64,000 nt of DNA from Promicromonospora iranensis (GCF_028994775.1 NZ_JAJQMN010000013.1:58945-122944), one strand, 5' to 3'; positions 25,191-34,307 are shown, numbered from the stretch's first letter. The notes: generated by a model not told the origin, from the sequence alone. Translations and numbers: made by a program.

Positions 25191-25646
25191 GTGGTTCAAG
25201 GCAAGGTCATCAGGTTCGACGAGGTTCGCGGTTACGGGTTCGTTGCGCCCGACACGGGCGGCGACGACGTGTTCATCCATGTCAACGACCTCGAGTTCGA
25301 CAAGCGCCACCTCGCGGTGGGCGCGGTGGTCGACTTCGCGGTGGAGGACGGTGACCGGGGCCTGAAGGCGTCGACGGTCACCCTGGTGGCGCCGGCCCCG
25401 GCTCCCGCCCCGGCCCTGGCGGCGGCCGCCGTCGCGTCGGGGGCGCACTCCGCGCCCGTCCCGGCGTTCCTCCCGCCGCTGCCCGACATCGGCTCCCGGC
25501 CCGACGGCGAGGCGCCGTCCGAGCGGGAGCTCGCCGTGGAGGTCACCGAGGTCCTCCTCGCGGGGGTGCCGACCCTCACCGCCGAGCAGGTCCTCGCCAC
25601 CCGGGGTGCCTTCGTCGCGGTGGCACGCTCGCACGGTTGGGTATGA
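25191..25646 (+). CDS. Cold-shock domain protein with C-terminal extension
   Basis: 151 residues from a GTG preceded by GAGGCGGAG. The N-terminal 65 residues are a cold-shock OB-fold: VQGKVIRFDEVRGYGFVAP holds RNP1 (residues 14-20) and DVFIHVNDLE holds RNP2. An Ala/Pro-rich linker (APAPAPALAAAA) leads to a helical C-terminal region, ERELAVEVTEVLLAGVPTLT, of about 50 residues. Classical CspA proteins are about 67 residues, so this belongs to the long actinobacterial subgroup. It probably binds RNA or single-stranded DNA; the extra domain may bind a partner. Transcribed alone. Confidence 0.9.
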   Translation: MVQGKVIRFDEVRGYGFVAPDTGGDDVFIHVNDLEFDKRHLAVGAVVDFAVEDGDRGLKASTVTLVAPAPAPAPALAAAAVASGAHSAPVPAFLPPLPDIGSRPDGEAPSERELAVEVTEVLLAGVPTLTAEQVLATRGAFVAVARSHGWV

Positions 25647-25884
25647 CCTTCTCGCTGGGGTGTTAACTCCCTGTTTCCGCTATGGATGCGTGGCGACGGT
25701 GGCGCTACGGGGCGATATCAGGTCGGTAACGATCAGATCCAGCAAACGGCGAAGTAGGGCAAACCCTCCCATCGCGTGAGTAGCGTGAGCGGAAACCATG
25801 ACGGTGACGGACGTCTCACCCCCCGGCGCGCGCTGCGGCGCGCCGCCAGGAAGTCCGATACCGGCATCCCCTTGAGGAGGAACA

Positions 25885-27705
25885 TTGAAGATCAGGCGAC
25901 TGAGCGCCGCCGTCGCAGTGGCCGCCAGTGGCGCGCTGCTGTTCTCGGCGTGCACCAGCCCGGCGGGCAATGACGACCCGGCGGACGGCGAGTCCACCGC
26001 GACCTCGGCTGCGGCCAGCGGTCCGTGCAAGGCCGATCTCGGCGACGTGGAGACCGCTGACGGCGAGATCAAGATGTCGATCGAGGACGAGTTCCTCAGC
26101 TACAACGGGCTGACCCCCGAGGCCTACTCCGTGTACAACAGCGCGGTCGTGGACCAGCTGTTCGGCAACTTCTACTACTTCGGCACCGACGGCACGATCT
26201 GCACCGACGAGAACTACGGCACCTACGAGGCCATCTCGGAGGACCCGCTGCAGGTCCAGTACACCCTCAACGACGAGGCAGCCTGGTCGGACGGTACGCC
26301 GGTCACGTACGCGGACTACATGCTCGACTGGGCGGCCCGGGCGATCACCGAGGACGGCAAGGTCACCGACGACGGCTCCGAGACCCCGCTCTTCAACCAC
26401 ATCGACGGTCTGTCGCTGGGCGACTACGTGCCCGAGGGTCCGCAGGCGGACTCCCCGGACGCCAAGTCCTTCACGTACGACTACGAGCGGGTGTACGCCG
26501 ACTGGAAGATCCACGCGTACCCGCCGCTCCCCGCGCATGTCGTCGCCGAGCAGGCGGGCGTCTCCACCGAGGAGCTCGTCACCGCCATCCAGGAGCTCGA
26601 CATGGATGTCCTGAAGGACGCCGCCGAGTTCTGGAACAAGGGCTGGCTGTCCAAGCCGGGCGAGGTCCCGGACCCGGCGATCGCTCCCGTCACCGGCCCG
26701 TACGACTTCAAGGCGGACGGCTGGGAGAGCGGTCAGTACATCACCCTCGAGGCGAACTCCGAGTACTGGGGCACGCCGGCCGCCACGAAGGAGCTCACGT
26801 TCCGCTTCATCGGTGCCGACGCGCAGATTCAGGCACTGGCCAACGGTGACCTCGACGTCATCCAGCCGAGCGGCCCGACCGTCGACACGACGACGCAGCT
26901 CGAGCAGCTCGGCGACGCCGTGAATGTCGACACCAACCAGAACCTGACCTGGGAGCACCTCGACTACAACTTCAACTCCGGCATCTTCGCCGACAGCCTG
27001 GAGGCGCGTGAGGCGTTCGCCCACTGCGTGCCGCGCCAGAAGATCGTGGACGACCTGATCAAGCCGATCGCCCCCGAGGCGGTCATCATGAACGCCCGCG
27101 AGGTCTTCCCGTTCCAGGACAACTACGAGGACGTCGTCTCCGCGTCCTACGACGGCCGGTACGACGAGGTCGACCTGGACGCCGCCAAGGAGAAGTTCGA
27201 GGCCGCCGGCCTCAAGGAGGGCGAGAAGGTTCGCATCGGCTACGCCGCGCCGAACCCCCGTCGTGCCGCCGAGGTCGAGGCCATCAAGTCCTCGTGCGAC
27301 CAGGTGGGCTTCGAGATCATCGACAGCGCCTCGCCGGACTTCTTCGACAAGGACCTGCCGAACGGTGACTACGAGGTAGCGCTGTTCGCCTGGGCCGGAT
27401 CGGGCCAGATCGCGTCGGGCGAGAACATCTACTCGACGCCCGGCACGCAGAACTACGGCGGGTACTCGGACGAGACCGTCGACGAGGCGTGGAAGACGCT
27501 GTCCTCGTCCACGGACGAGGCGGTGCACGCCGAGCAGCTGCCGATCATCGAGAAGCAGCTGTGGGACACGCTCTACGGCATCCCGCTGTTCGCTCACCCC
27601 GGTGTGATCGCCAGCAGCTCGAACCTGGTGAACGTGCACAACTCGGCCGCCCAGACGGGTGTGCTGTGGAACGCCGAGCAGTGGGCGGCGAACACCGCCT
27701 CCTGA
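25885..27705 (+). CDS. Peptide ABC transporter substrate-binding lipoprotein (SBP_bac_5)
   Basis: 606 residues from a TTG with GAGGAGGAAC directly upstream. Lipobox FSAC (C23) makes it a lipoprotein. The mature sequence follows family 5 binding proteins: LQVQYTLNDEAAWSDGTPVT is the classic signature (a W-S-D-G-x-P-x-T block), later YITLEANSEYWG and ALANGDLDVIQPSGP. These bind oligopeptides, nickel or heme; no decisive specificity residue is visible. It is the first gene of a complete importer (SBP, DppB-, DppC- and fused DppDF-type). Two consecutive hairpins after the stop should make it more abundant than the permeases. Confidence 0.93.
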   Translation: MKIRRLSAAVAVAASGALLFSACTSPAGNDDPADGESTATSAAASGPCKADLGDVETADGEIKMSIEDEFLSYNGLTPEAYSVYNSAVVDQLFGNFYYFGTDGTICTDENYGTYEAISEDPLQVQYTLNDEAAWSDGTPVTYADYMLDWAARAITEDGKVTDDGSETPLFNHIDGLSLGDYVPEGPQADSPDAKSFTYDYERVYADWKIHAYPPLPAHVVAEQAGVSTEELVTAIQELDMDVLKDAAEFWNKGWLSKPGEVPDPAIAPVTGPYDFKADGWESGQYITLEANSEYWGTPAATKELTFRFIGADAQIQALANGDLDVIQPSGPTVDTTTQLEQLGDAVNVDTNQNLTWEHLDYNFNSGIFADSLEAREAFAHCVPRQKIVDDLIKPIAPEAVIMNAREVFPFQDNYEDVVSASYDGRYDEVDLDAAKEKFEAAGLKEGEKVRIGYAAPNPRRAAEVEAIKSSCDQVGFEIIDSASPDFFDKDLPNGDYEVALFAWAGSGQIASGENIYSTPGTQNYGGYSDETVDEAWKTLSSSTDEAVHAEQLPIIEKQLWDTLYGIPLFAHPGVIASSSNLVNVHNSAAQTGVLWNAEQWAANTAS

Positions 27706-27723
27706 CGCGAGCATGACGTAAGG

Positions 27724-27761
27724 CCTGCGGGGAAGGGAGCGTGTGTTCCCTTCCCCGCAGG
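27724..27761 (+). terminator. Intercistronic hairpin 1 after the peptide-binding protein
   Basis: A perfect 15-bp stem, CCTGCGGGGAAGGGA with TCCCTTCCCCGCAGG, and an 8-nt loop, 18 bases after the binding-protein stop. No T-tract follows. It would stabilise the upstream mRNA or attenuate read-through. Confidence 0.8.
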
Positions 27762-27766
27762 GCTGT

Positions 27767-27822
27767 CTGCCGCCGTTCAGGAACTTTTCCCAGGCCTCCC
27801 TGGGTGAATGGCGGCAGTTTTT
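27767..27822 (+). terminator. Intercistronic hairpin 2 with T-tract
   Basis: A 13-bp stem (CTGCCGCCGTTCA with TGAATGGCGGCAG, one G-U pair) carries an inner CCCAGG/CCTGGG stem and is followed by TTTTT: an intrinsic terminator. It sits only 5 bases after hairpin 1 and 78 bases before the permease start. A TATAGT box at 27834-27839 just beyond it could be a -10 element for a separate permease promoter, though no matching -35 is seen. Confidence 0.8.
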
Positions 27823-27899
27823 ATCCGGTGTCCTATAGTGACACGCTGATCGCTTTCCCCAGCAGACGCCGTGCTGCGTCCGCCTCGAAGGGCCAACCC

Positions 27900-29420
27900 G
27901 TGCTCAAGTTCATCCTCCGGCGCATCGGCGCCTCGGCGCTCGTGCTGCTCGGCGCCTCTTTTCTCATGTTCATCCTGACCGTCAACTCGGGTGACCCGCT
28001 CCAGGACCTGCGCGAGTCCAACGATCCGAACCGGGACCAGCTCATGGCCGAGCGTACCGAGCGCATGCGCCTCGACGACTCGGACTGGGAGCGGTACTGG
28101 GACTGGCTGAGCGGCGTCGGCGGCTGCTTCACCGGCAGCTGCGACCTCGGTGTCACCATCAACGGCATCGACGTGCTCAACCTGACGCAGCAGGCGGCGT
28201 CCTCGACCCTGCGGCTCATCACTCTGTCCACGCTGCTCGCCATCGTCGTCGGTGTAGCGCTCGGCATCATGACCGCGATCCGCCAGTACTCCGGCTTCGA
28301 CTACGCGGTGACGTTCAGCGCCTTCCTCTTCTTCTCGCTGCCGGTGTTCTGGGCGGCGACGCTGCTCAAGGAGTACGCGGCCATCCAGTACAACAACTGG
28401 ATCGCGGTGGGCCAGTACGCGCCATGGACGATAGTGATAGCCGCGTTGCTCGCAGGATTCCTGCTCCAGGCGGTGCTCGGCGGGTCCGCGAGACGACGGC
28501 TCGTCACCGGCGCTGCGACGTTCGGGTTCGTCGCTGTCCTGCTCTTCGCCTTCAACGCGCTCGACTGGTGGCGCAACCCGATGTTCGGCATCGCCGGTGT
28601 CCTCGTGGTCTCCGCCGCGGCGGGCGTGCTCGTCACGGCCCTGGTGGCCGGGCTCCGTAACCGGCGAGCGCTCTACGCGGCGCTCACCACCGTCGTCGTC
28701 GGCGTGATCGCCTACTGGTTCACCGCGCCGCTCCTGGTCAACGAGCCGTCCTGGCTCCTGCTCATCGGTCTGTTCGTGGTCTCCCTCGTGGTCTCCGTGG
28801 CGATCGGCGCCGCCTGGGGCGGCTATGCGCGCAAGGACTCCATGCTGGTCACCGGCATCACCGGTGTCATCACCAGCATCATGGTCGTGGCGGACGTCCT
28901 CATGGCGCACTGGAACAGCTTCCTGGGCGTCAAGTCGCGTCCGATCTCGACCATCGGCTCGCAGACGCCGAACTTCAACGGCGAGTTCTGGGAGCGTGTG
29001 CTCGACATGGGCACGCAGATCCTGCTGCCGACGATCCTGCTGACCCTGGTGTCCGTCGCCACGCACTCCCGCTACACGCGGTCGTCCATGCTGGAGACGC
29101 TGAACCAGGACTACGTGCGCACGGCCCGGTCGAAGGGCCTGTCCGAGCGCGAGGTCATCGTCAAGCACGCGTTCCGCAACGCGCTGATCCCCATCACGAC
29201 GATCGTCGCGTTCGACTTCGCGGCCCTCATCGGCGGTGCGATCATCACCGAGCAGGTGTTCGGCTGGAAGGGCATGGGTGCCTTGTTCCAGGACGGTCTG
29301 CGCGCGGTCGACCCGGCGCCGGTCATGGCGTTCTTCCTCGTCACCGGCATCGCGGCCGTGCTGATGAACCTGCTGGCAGACATCGCGTACGCGGCCCTCG
29401 ACCCCCGGATCCGGCGCTGA
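27900..29420 (+). CDS. Peptide ABC transporter permease, DppB type, with central membrane insertion
   Basis: 506 residues from a GTG; ordinary DppB proteins have about 310. The N-terminal part (FILRRIGASALVLLGASFLM) and the C-terminal part with the EAA loop (TLNQDYVRTARSKGLSEREV then IVKHAFRNALIP) are normal. Between TLLKEYAAIQYN (near residue 160) and SRPISTIGSQTP (near 345) lies an extra block of about 180 residues with roughly five hydrophobic segments, including TIVIAALLAGFLLQAVLGG. Long DppB forms of this kind occur in actinobacteria. It forms the translocation pore with the following DppC-type protein. Confidence 0.9.
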   Translation: MLKFILRRIGASALVLLGASFLMFILTVNSGDPLQDLRESNDPNRDQLMAERTERMRLDDSDWERYWDWLSGVGGCFTGSCDLGVTINGIDVLNLTQQAASSTLRLITLSTLLAIVVGVALGIMTAIRQYSGFDYAVTFSAFLFFSLPVFWAATLLKEYAAIQYNNWIAVGQYAPWTIVIAALLAGFLLQAVLGGSARRRLVTGAATFGFVAVLLFAFNALDWWRNPMFGIAGVLVVSAAAGVLVTALVAGLRNRRALYAALTTVVVGVIAYWFTAPLLVNEPSWLLLIGLFVVSLVVSVAIGAAWGGYARKDSMLVTGITGVITSIMVVADVLMAHWNSFLGVKSRPISTIGSQTPNFNGEFWERVLDMGTQILLPTILLTLVSVATHSRYTRSSMLETLNQDYVRTARSKGLSEREVIVKHAFRNALIPITTIVAFDFAALIGGAIITEQVFGWKGMGALFQDGLRAVDPAPVMAFFLVTGIAAVLMNLLADIAYAALDPRIRR

Positions 29421-29447
29421 GCGCGGGCGAAGGCAGGAGACACAGAC

Positions 29448-30446
29448 ATGAGTGACATCAGGAACAGCAACCCCGGCGGTGAGGACTACGAGCCTCAGGT
29501 GTCGGTTTCCAGCACCGATGCGGTCGGCCTGGCGGCCGGCGGCTCGGCAGCCCCGCAGCCCGGCGAGGACAAGTCCTACAGCCAGGGCCAGCTCGTGGCG
29601 CGCCGCTTCTTCCGGCACAGGGGCGCGCTCACCGCGATGATCGTGCTCGGCATCGTGATCGTCGTGGCGTTCACATCGATCGGCGTCGGCCCCATCCCCG
29701 GCTGGTGGCCCAAGGACTACACGCTCCAGTACGACAAGATCGGCGACGGCGCCCCCACCTGGGAGTACCCGTTCGGCCAGGACACCGGCGGCAAGGACTA
29801 CTTCGCGCTGGTCATGCGCGGCACCCAGTTCTCGTTGATCATCGCGTTCTCGGTCGGCATCATCTCGACGCTCGTGGGCACCTTGATCGGCGCGCTGGCC
29901 GGCTTCTACCGCGGTTGGGTCGAGTCGGTCCTCATGCGCATGACCGACGTCTTCATCGTCATCCCGCTGCTCGCCGTGGCGGCCGTGCTCGGCCGGATGG
30001 CCGGCGGCGACGGGATCCTCGGGCTCGCCCTCGTGCTCGGCCTGGTCACCTGGACCAGCCTGGCCCGCCTGGTGCGTGGCGAGGTGCTGTCGCTGCGCGA
30101 GCGGGACTTCGTGCTCGCCGCCCGGGCAGTGGGCACCGGTGCGTGGCGCATCATCACCCGGCACGTGCTGCCCAACGCCGTCGGCGTCATCATCGTGTCC
30201 GCGACGCTGTCGATCTCCACCGCGATCCTGCTGGAGACCTCGCTCAGCTTCCTCGGGTTCGGCGTGCAGCCGCCTGACACCTCGCTGGGCACCCTGATCT
30301 CCGAGTACCAGGCGGCGTTCGCGACGCGGCCGTGGCTGTTCTGGTGGCCCGGCCTGATGATCCTGACGATCGCCCTGTGCGTGAACTTCATCGGCGACGG
30401 CCTGCGCGACGCGTTCGACCCCCGCCAGAACCGGAGCAAGGACTGA
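29448..30446 (+). CDS. Peptide ABC transporter permease, DppC type
   Basis: 332 residues from an ATG 27 bases after the DppB gene. A polar N-terminal tail of about 55 residues precedes SQGQLVARRFFRHRGALTAM, the usual DppC entry, and then about six membrane segments. The EAA loop reads LRERDFVLAARAVGTGAWRI followed by ITRHVLPNAVGVI, and the C-terminal FLGFGVQPPDTSLGTLISE is highly characteristic. Partners with the long DppB and the fused ATPase. Confidence 0.93.
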   Translation: MSDIRNSNPGGEDYEPQVSVSSTDAVGLAAGGSAAPQPGEDKSYSQGQLVARRFFRHRGALTAMIVLGIVIVVAFTSIGVGPIPGWWPKDYTLQYDKIGDGAPTWEYPFGQDTGGKDYFALVMRGTQFSLIIAFSVGIISTLVGTLIGALAGFYRGWVESVLMRMTDVFIVIPLLAVAAVLGRMAGGDGILGLALVLGLVTWTSLARLVRGEVLSLRERDFVLAARAVGTGAWRIITRHVLPNAVGVIIVSATLSISTAILLETSLSFLGFGVQPPDTSLGTLISEYQAAFATRPWLFWWPGLMILTIALCVNFIGDGLRDAFDPRQNRSKD

Positions 30447-30448
30447 GC

Positions 30449-32263
30449 ATGACAACTCTCGACATCAGCTCTTCCGGTCCCGTCTCGGCCACCGGCGACG
30501 CCGTCCTCTCGTTCGAGGACCTCACCGTCACGTTCAGGACCGAGTTCGGCGACGTGCACGCCGTCAAGGGCATCGACCTGGAGGTGCGTCCCGGCGAGGT
30601 CGTGGCGCTCGTGGGTGAGTCCGGCTCGGGCAAGTCCGTCACCTCGATGACGGCGCTCGGCCTGCTGCCCCGCAACGCCCGGGTCAGCGGCACCATCCGT
30701 GTCGGCGACAAGGTGGTGGGCGGACTCGACGGCAGGGGCCTGCGCAACATGCGCGGCAACGACGTGGCGATGGTCTTCCAGGAGCCCATGACCGCGCTGA
30801 ACCCGGTCCTCACGATCGGCGACCAGCTCACCGAGGGCCTCCAGCTGCACGGCATCGCCTTCGGCAAGCAGGCGATGGCGCGGGCCGCGGAGCTGCTCGC
30901 CATGGTCGGTATCCCCGAGCCCGAGCGCCGGCTCAAGCAGTACCCGCACGAGCTCTCCGGGGGTCAGCGCCAGCGCGTCGTCATCGCCATGGCGATCGCG
31001 TGCGACCCCAAGGTGATCATCGCCGACGAGCCCACCACCGCCCTCGACGTGACGGTGCAGGCCGATATCCTCGACCTGCTCCGCTCGCTCAAGGACAAGC
31101 TGGACACCGGCATCCTGCTGATCACGCACAACATGGGTGTGGTGGCGGACATGGCGGACCGTGTCGCCGTCATGCTCAAGGGCGACATCGTGGAGACCGG
31201 CACAGCCGACCAGGTGCTGAACCACCCGCGCCACGACTACACGAAGCGACTGCTGGCCGCCGTGCCCCACCTGGGGTCGGGTCCGGGCCAGTTCGGCGAC
31301 GTCGCCCCCGTGGTCGCGACTCCCGAGGACCTGCCGGCCCTCGACCTGGGCAAGCTCGTCATCGAGTACCACCGGCTCGGCAAGCCGACGTTCCGGGCCG
31401 TCGACGACGTGTCGCTGTCCGTGGCGCAGGGCGAGATCGTGGGCCTGGTGGGCGAGTCGGGCTCCGGCAAGTCCACCATCGCCAAGTGCGCCCTCGGTCT
31501 CATCCCGGCGGCCTCGGGCTCGGTGTCGATCCTGGGCAACGACCTCACGAAGATGCGCGGCAAGGAGCTCAAGGCCCTGCGCCGGCGCATCGGCGTGGTG
31601 TTCCAGGACCCGGCGTCGTCCCTGAACCCGCGCCTGCCGGTCGGCGACGTGATCGCGGAGCCGCTGGTGGTGCACAAGGAGGGCGACGACAAGTCGCGGC
31701 GCCGTCGTGTCCTCGAGCTGCTCGACGCCGTCGAGCTGCCCCGCAGCGCGTACAACCGCTACCCGCACGAGCTCTCCGGCGGCCAGCGCCAGCGCGTCAG
31801 CATCGCCCGTGCCCTGACGCTCGACCCCGAGCTGCTGGTGGCGGACGAGCCGACGTCGGCCCTGGACGTCTCCGTACAGGCCAACGTGCTGAAGATGTTC
31901 ACGGCGCTGCAGGAGCGCTACAAGTTCGCGTGCCTCTTCGTGAGCCACGACCTCGCGGTGATCGACCTGCTCGCCCACCGGGTGGTCGTGCTGCAGAACG
32001 GCAGGATCGTGGAGCAGGGCCCGCGCGACGAGGTGCTGCACCACCCCCGCGAGGAGTACACCCAGCGCCTCATCGCGGCCGCGCCCGTGCCGGAGCCGCT
32101 GGAGCAGCGCCGACGCCGTGAGGCCCGGCACGCCCTGCTGACCCAGCTCGGCGAGGACGTCGCGGAGCTGCACATCGACGAGGACTACGAGCGCCCCGAG
32201 CCGAAGCGGGACGAGGGCGGCAACGCCTCCGGCCTGGGTGGCCTGGGAGCCGGCGGCCTCTGA
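30449..32263 (+). CDS. Fused peptide ABC transporter ATP-binding protein (DppD-DppF)
   Basis: 604 residues containing two full ABC domains. Walker A motifs GESGSGKS occur at 56-63 and 335-342; both signature motifs are present as HELSGGQRQR, and Walker B segments are VIIADEPTTALD and LLVADEPTSALD. Each half ends in the oligopeptide-transporter C-terminal region (NHPRHDYTKRLLAAVPHLG; HHPREEYTQRLIAAAPVPE). Fusion of DppD and DppF is common in actinobacteria. It drives the importer encoded by the three preceding genes. A very large inverted-repeat structure starts two bases after its stop. Confidence 0.95.
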   Translation: MTTLDISSSGPVSATGDAVLSFEDLTVTFRTEFGDVHAVKGIDLEVRPGEVVALVGESGSGKSVTSMTALGLLPRNARVSGTIRVGDKVVGGLDGRGLRNMRGNDVAMVFQEPMTALNPVLTIGDQLTEGLQLHGIAFGKQAMARAAELLAMVGIPEPERRLKQYPHELSGGQRQRVVIAMAIACDPKVIIADEPTTALDVTVQADILDLLRSLKDKLDTGILLITHNMGVVADMADRVAVMLKGDIVETGTADQVLNHPRHDYTKRLLAAVPHLGSGPGQFGDVAPVVATPEDLPALDLGKLVIEYHRLGKPTFRAVDDVSLSVAQGEIVGLVGESGSGKSTIAKCALGLIPAASGSVSILGNDLTKMRGKELKALRRRIGVVFQDPASSLNPRLPVGDVIAEPLVVHKEGDDKSRRRRVLELLDAVELPRSAYNRYPHELSGGQRQRVSIARALTLDPELLVADEPTSALDVSVQANVLKMFTALQERYKFACLFVSHDLAVIDLLAHRVVVLQNGRIVEQGPRDEVLHHPREEYTQRLIAAAPVPEPLEQRRRREARHALLTQLGEDVAELHIDEDYERPEPKRDEGGNASGLGGLGAGGL

Positions 32264-32264
32264 G

Positions 32265-32358
32265 CCGCCGAGGTAGTCACGTGGCGAGGTAGTCACCCAG
32301 GGAGATCTGGGTGACTACCTCGCCGCATGTCTACCTCGCTGGATGACTACCTCGGCGG
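32265..32358. terminator. Nested inverted repeats forming a bidirectional terminator
   Basis: An inner perfect 18-bp stem (32283-32300 with 32307-32324; GGCGAGGTAGTCACCCAG and its complement, 6-nt loop) is enclosed by an outer perfect 15-bp stem (CCGCCGAGGTAGTCA at 32265-32279 with its complement at 32344-32358). A further CTACCTCGCTGG copy lies between. In all, five copies of the AGGTAGTCA-type word occur in 94 bases. It lies between convergent genes. Confidence 0.85.
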
Positions 32359-32365
32359 GATGCGG

Positions 32366-33334
32366 CTACTCCGCGGCGTCCACCGTGATGCGGACCTCGC
32401 CCGGGCTCAGCCGAGTCTCCGCCTCGACCCAGGCGGCCTCGTCGCGGAGCCATACCCGGTCGGCGACATGCACCTCGACGGTCTGCGTGGCCTGGGCGGA
32501 GGCGACGGCCCACTGGCCGGTCGCCCACGCGCCGCGCCGCGGGTCGTCCGGCGTGAGCGGCGTCGCGTCGACGGTCACCGTGGACGACGCAGGGTCCTGG
32601 CGGTTCGGGTCCGCGGCGCCGGTCGCGGAGGCGAGTCCCAGATCGCGGCCCAGGCGGCCCACGACGACGTCGCGGGCCGCGTCGGGTGCGATCTGGTCGG
32701 CGTCGGCGACGGGGGCCAGCTCGCAGGACAGGGACGCGGGGGAGTTGCCGGTGAGCGCGGAGGCCCACGCGCGCGACCGCGTCTCGTGCTGCGCGTACGC
32801 GTCGGGGAAGCCCGAGCGCTGGACGGTCTGGGCGGCGTCCGTCACCGCCATGTCCTCATACCCCTCGACCTCGACCAGCACGTCGTAGAACGCGTTGGTC
32901 GAGTACACCGGGTCCATGATCTCCTCGACGGTGCCCCAGCCCTGGGACGGCCGCTGCTGGAACAGGCCCACGGAGTCGCGGTCGCCGTAGTCGATGTTGA
33001 TGAGCTTCGACTCCTGCAGCGCGGTGGCCAGTCCGATCGTCGCGGCCCGCGCGGGCAGGCCGCGGGCGACCGAGGTGCCGACCACGAGCGCCGCGTTGTC
33101 CGCCTGGGCGGGCGACAGGTACCAGTCCGAGCCGTCGAGCTCGGCGGTGCATCGTTCCGTGACGGGTCCGGTGCCCGTCAGCCGGTTCAGCCCCACGATG
33201 ATGCCGATCGTCGCGACGGCGCTCACGGACCCAACGGCCACGACGTACTTGAGCGCGCGTCTCACGGGCCGGCGCGGCGGGGGACCGTCGGCCGGCGGCG
33301 GGACCGATGAACCGGCCTCGGCCAGGAGTGCCAT
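32366..33334 (-). CDS. Membrane-anchored lysozyme/transglycosylase-like protein
   Basis: 322 residues from an ATG with GGGAGC upstream. A Pro/Arg-rich cytoplasmic N-terminus precedes one membrane segment (YVVAVGSVSAVATIGIIVG, about residues 29-47); the rest would be extracytoplasmic. The central part RAATIGLATALQESKLINID followed by SVGLFQQRPSQGWG resembles Slt/lysozyme-like lytic transglycosylases: the E in ALQESKL occupies the catalytic-glutamate position, and GLFQQ is the adjoining motif. Actinobacterial homologues are usually annotated only as hypothetical. Possible peptidoglycan-related activity, not proven. It is convergent with the peptide transporter and follows dapD on the same strand. 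Confidence 0.65.
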   Translation of the reverse strand: MALLAEAGSSVPPPADGPPPRRPVRRALKYVVAVGSVSAVATIGIIVGLNRLTGTGPVTERCTAELDGSDWYLSPAQADNAALVVGTSVARGLPARAATIGLATALQESKLINIDYGDRDSVGLFQQRPSQGWGTVEEIMDPVYSTNAFYDVLVEVEGYEDMAVTDAAQTVQRSGFPDAYAQHETRSRAWASALTGNSPASLSCELAPVADADQIAPDAARDVVVGRLGRDLGLASATGAADPNRQDPASSTVTVDATPLTPDDPRRGAWATGQWAVASAQATQTVEVHVADRVWLRDEAAWVEAETRLSPGEVRITVDAAE

Positions 33335-33359
33335 GCGAGCTCCCTGATGTCCGTGCTGG

Positions 33360-34307
33360 TCAGTTGGCGTGCAGGGCCTCGTTGAGCTCGATCCCGACGC
33401 CGGTCCGGTCGAGGACCTCGACGGCGCCGTTGGTGGAGTTGCGACGGAACAAGAGGTTGCTGCGGCCCGCGAGATCGCGTGCCTTGACGGTGGCGGTACC
33501 GTCACCGGTCGGGTCGACGGCGGCGCCCAGCACGGTGATCTTGGTCCCGGCGGTGACGTACAGGCCGGCCTCGACCACGCAGTCGTCGCCAAGGGGGATG
33601 CCGAGACCCGCGTTGGCGCCCAGGAGGCACCGCTCGCCGAGGGACACGACCTCCTTGCCGCCGCCGGACAGGGTGCCCATGATCGAGGCGCCCCCGCCGA
33701 CGTCGGACCCGTCACCCACGGTGACGCCGGCCGAGATGCGGCCCTCGACCATGGACGAGCCGAGGGTGCCCGCGTTGTAGTTCACGAAGCCCTCGTGCAT
33801 CACGGTGGTGCCGGGGGCGAGGTGCGCGCCGAGGCGGACCCGGTCGGCGTCGGCGATGCGGACGCCCGACGGGACCAGGTAGTCGACCATGCGCGGGAAC
33901 TTGTCGACGCCGAACACGGTGACGTGGCCACGAGCCCGCAGGCGCACCCGGGTCTCCTCGAAGCCCTCGACGGCACACGGGCCGGCGCTGGTCCAGACGA
34001 CGTTGGTCAGCACGCCGAAGATGCCGTCGAGGTTGAGCCCGTGCGGGCGCACGAGGCGGGCCGAGAGCAGGTGGAGCCGCAGGTACGCGTCGGAGGCGTC
34101 CTTGGGCGGGTCAGCCAGGTCGATCTGCGTGCTGACCACCTCGAGCCGGACACGGCGTGCCTCGTCGGCGCCCGCGAGCCCCGTGAGGGCCTCGGGCGGC
34201 GCGGCGTCGGCGGGCGCCTCGCCGAGGGCGGGCGCCGGGTACCAGGTGTCGAGAGTGGTGCCGTCGTCGGCGATCGTGGCAAGGCCGAAACCCCATGCGG
34301 TCGTCAT
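33360..34307 (-). CDS. dapD: 2,3,4,5-Tetrahydropyridine-2,6-dicarboxylate N-succinyltransferase
   Basis: 315 residues, the size of actinobacterial DapD (317 in Mycobacterium). It begins [12 protein letters not shown], and the C-terminal half is a left-handed parallel beta-helix of hexapeptide repeats, for example [20 protein letters not shown] and [20 protein letters not shown]. It catalyses succinyl transfer from succinyl-CoA to tetrahydrodipicolinate in the diaminopimelate/lysine pathway, feeding peptidoglycan. The divergent neighbour dapE performs the later desuccinylation; only 43 bp separate them, so they share a promoter region. Confidence 0.95.
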   Translation of the reverse strand: MTTAWGFGLATIADDGTTLDTWYPAPALGEAPADAAPPEALTGLAGADEARRVRLEVVSTQIDLADPPKDASDAYLRLHLLSARLVRPHGLNLDGIFGVLTNVVWTSAGPCAVEGFEETRVRLRARGHVTVFGVDKFPRMVDYLVPSGVRIADADRVRLGAHLAPGTTVMHEGFVNYNAGTLGSSMVEGRISAGVTVGDGSDVGGGASIMGTLSGGGKEVVSLGERCLLGANAGLGIPLGDDCVVEAGLYVTAGTKITVLGAAVDPTGDGTATVKARDLAGRSNLLFRRNSTNGAVEVLDRTGVGIELNEALHAN

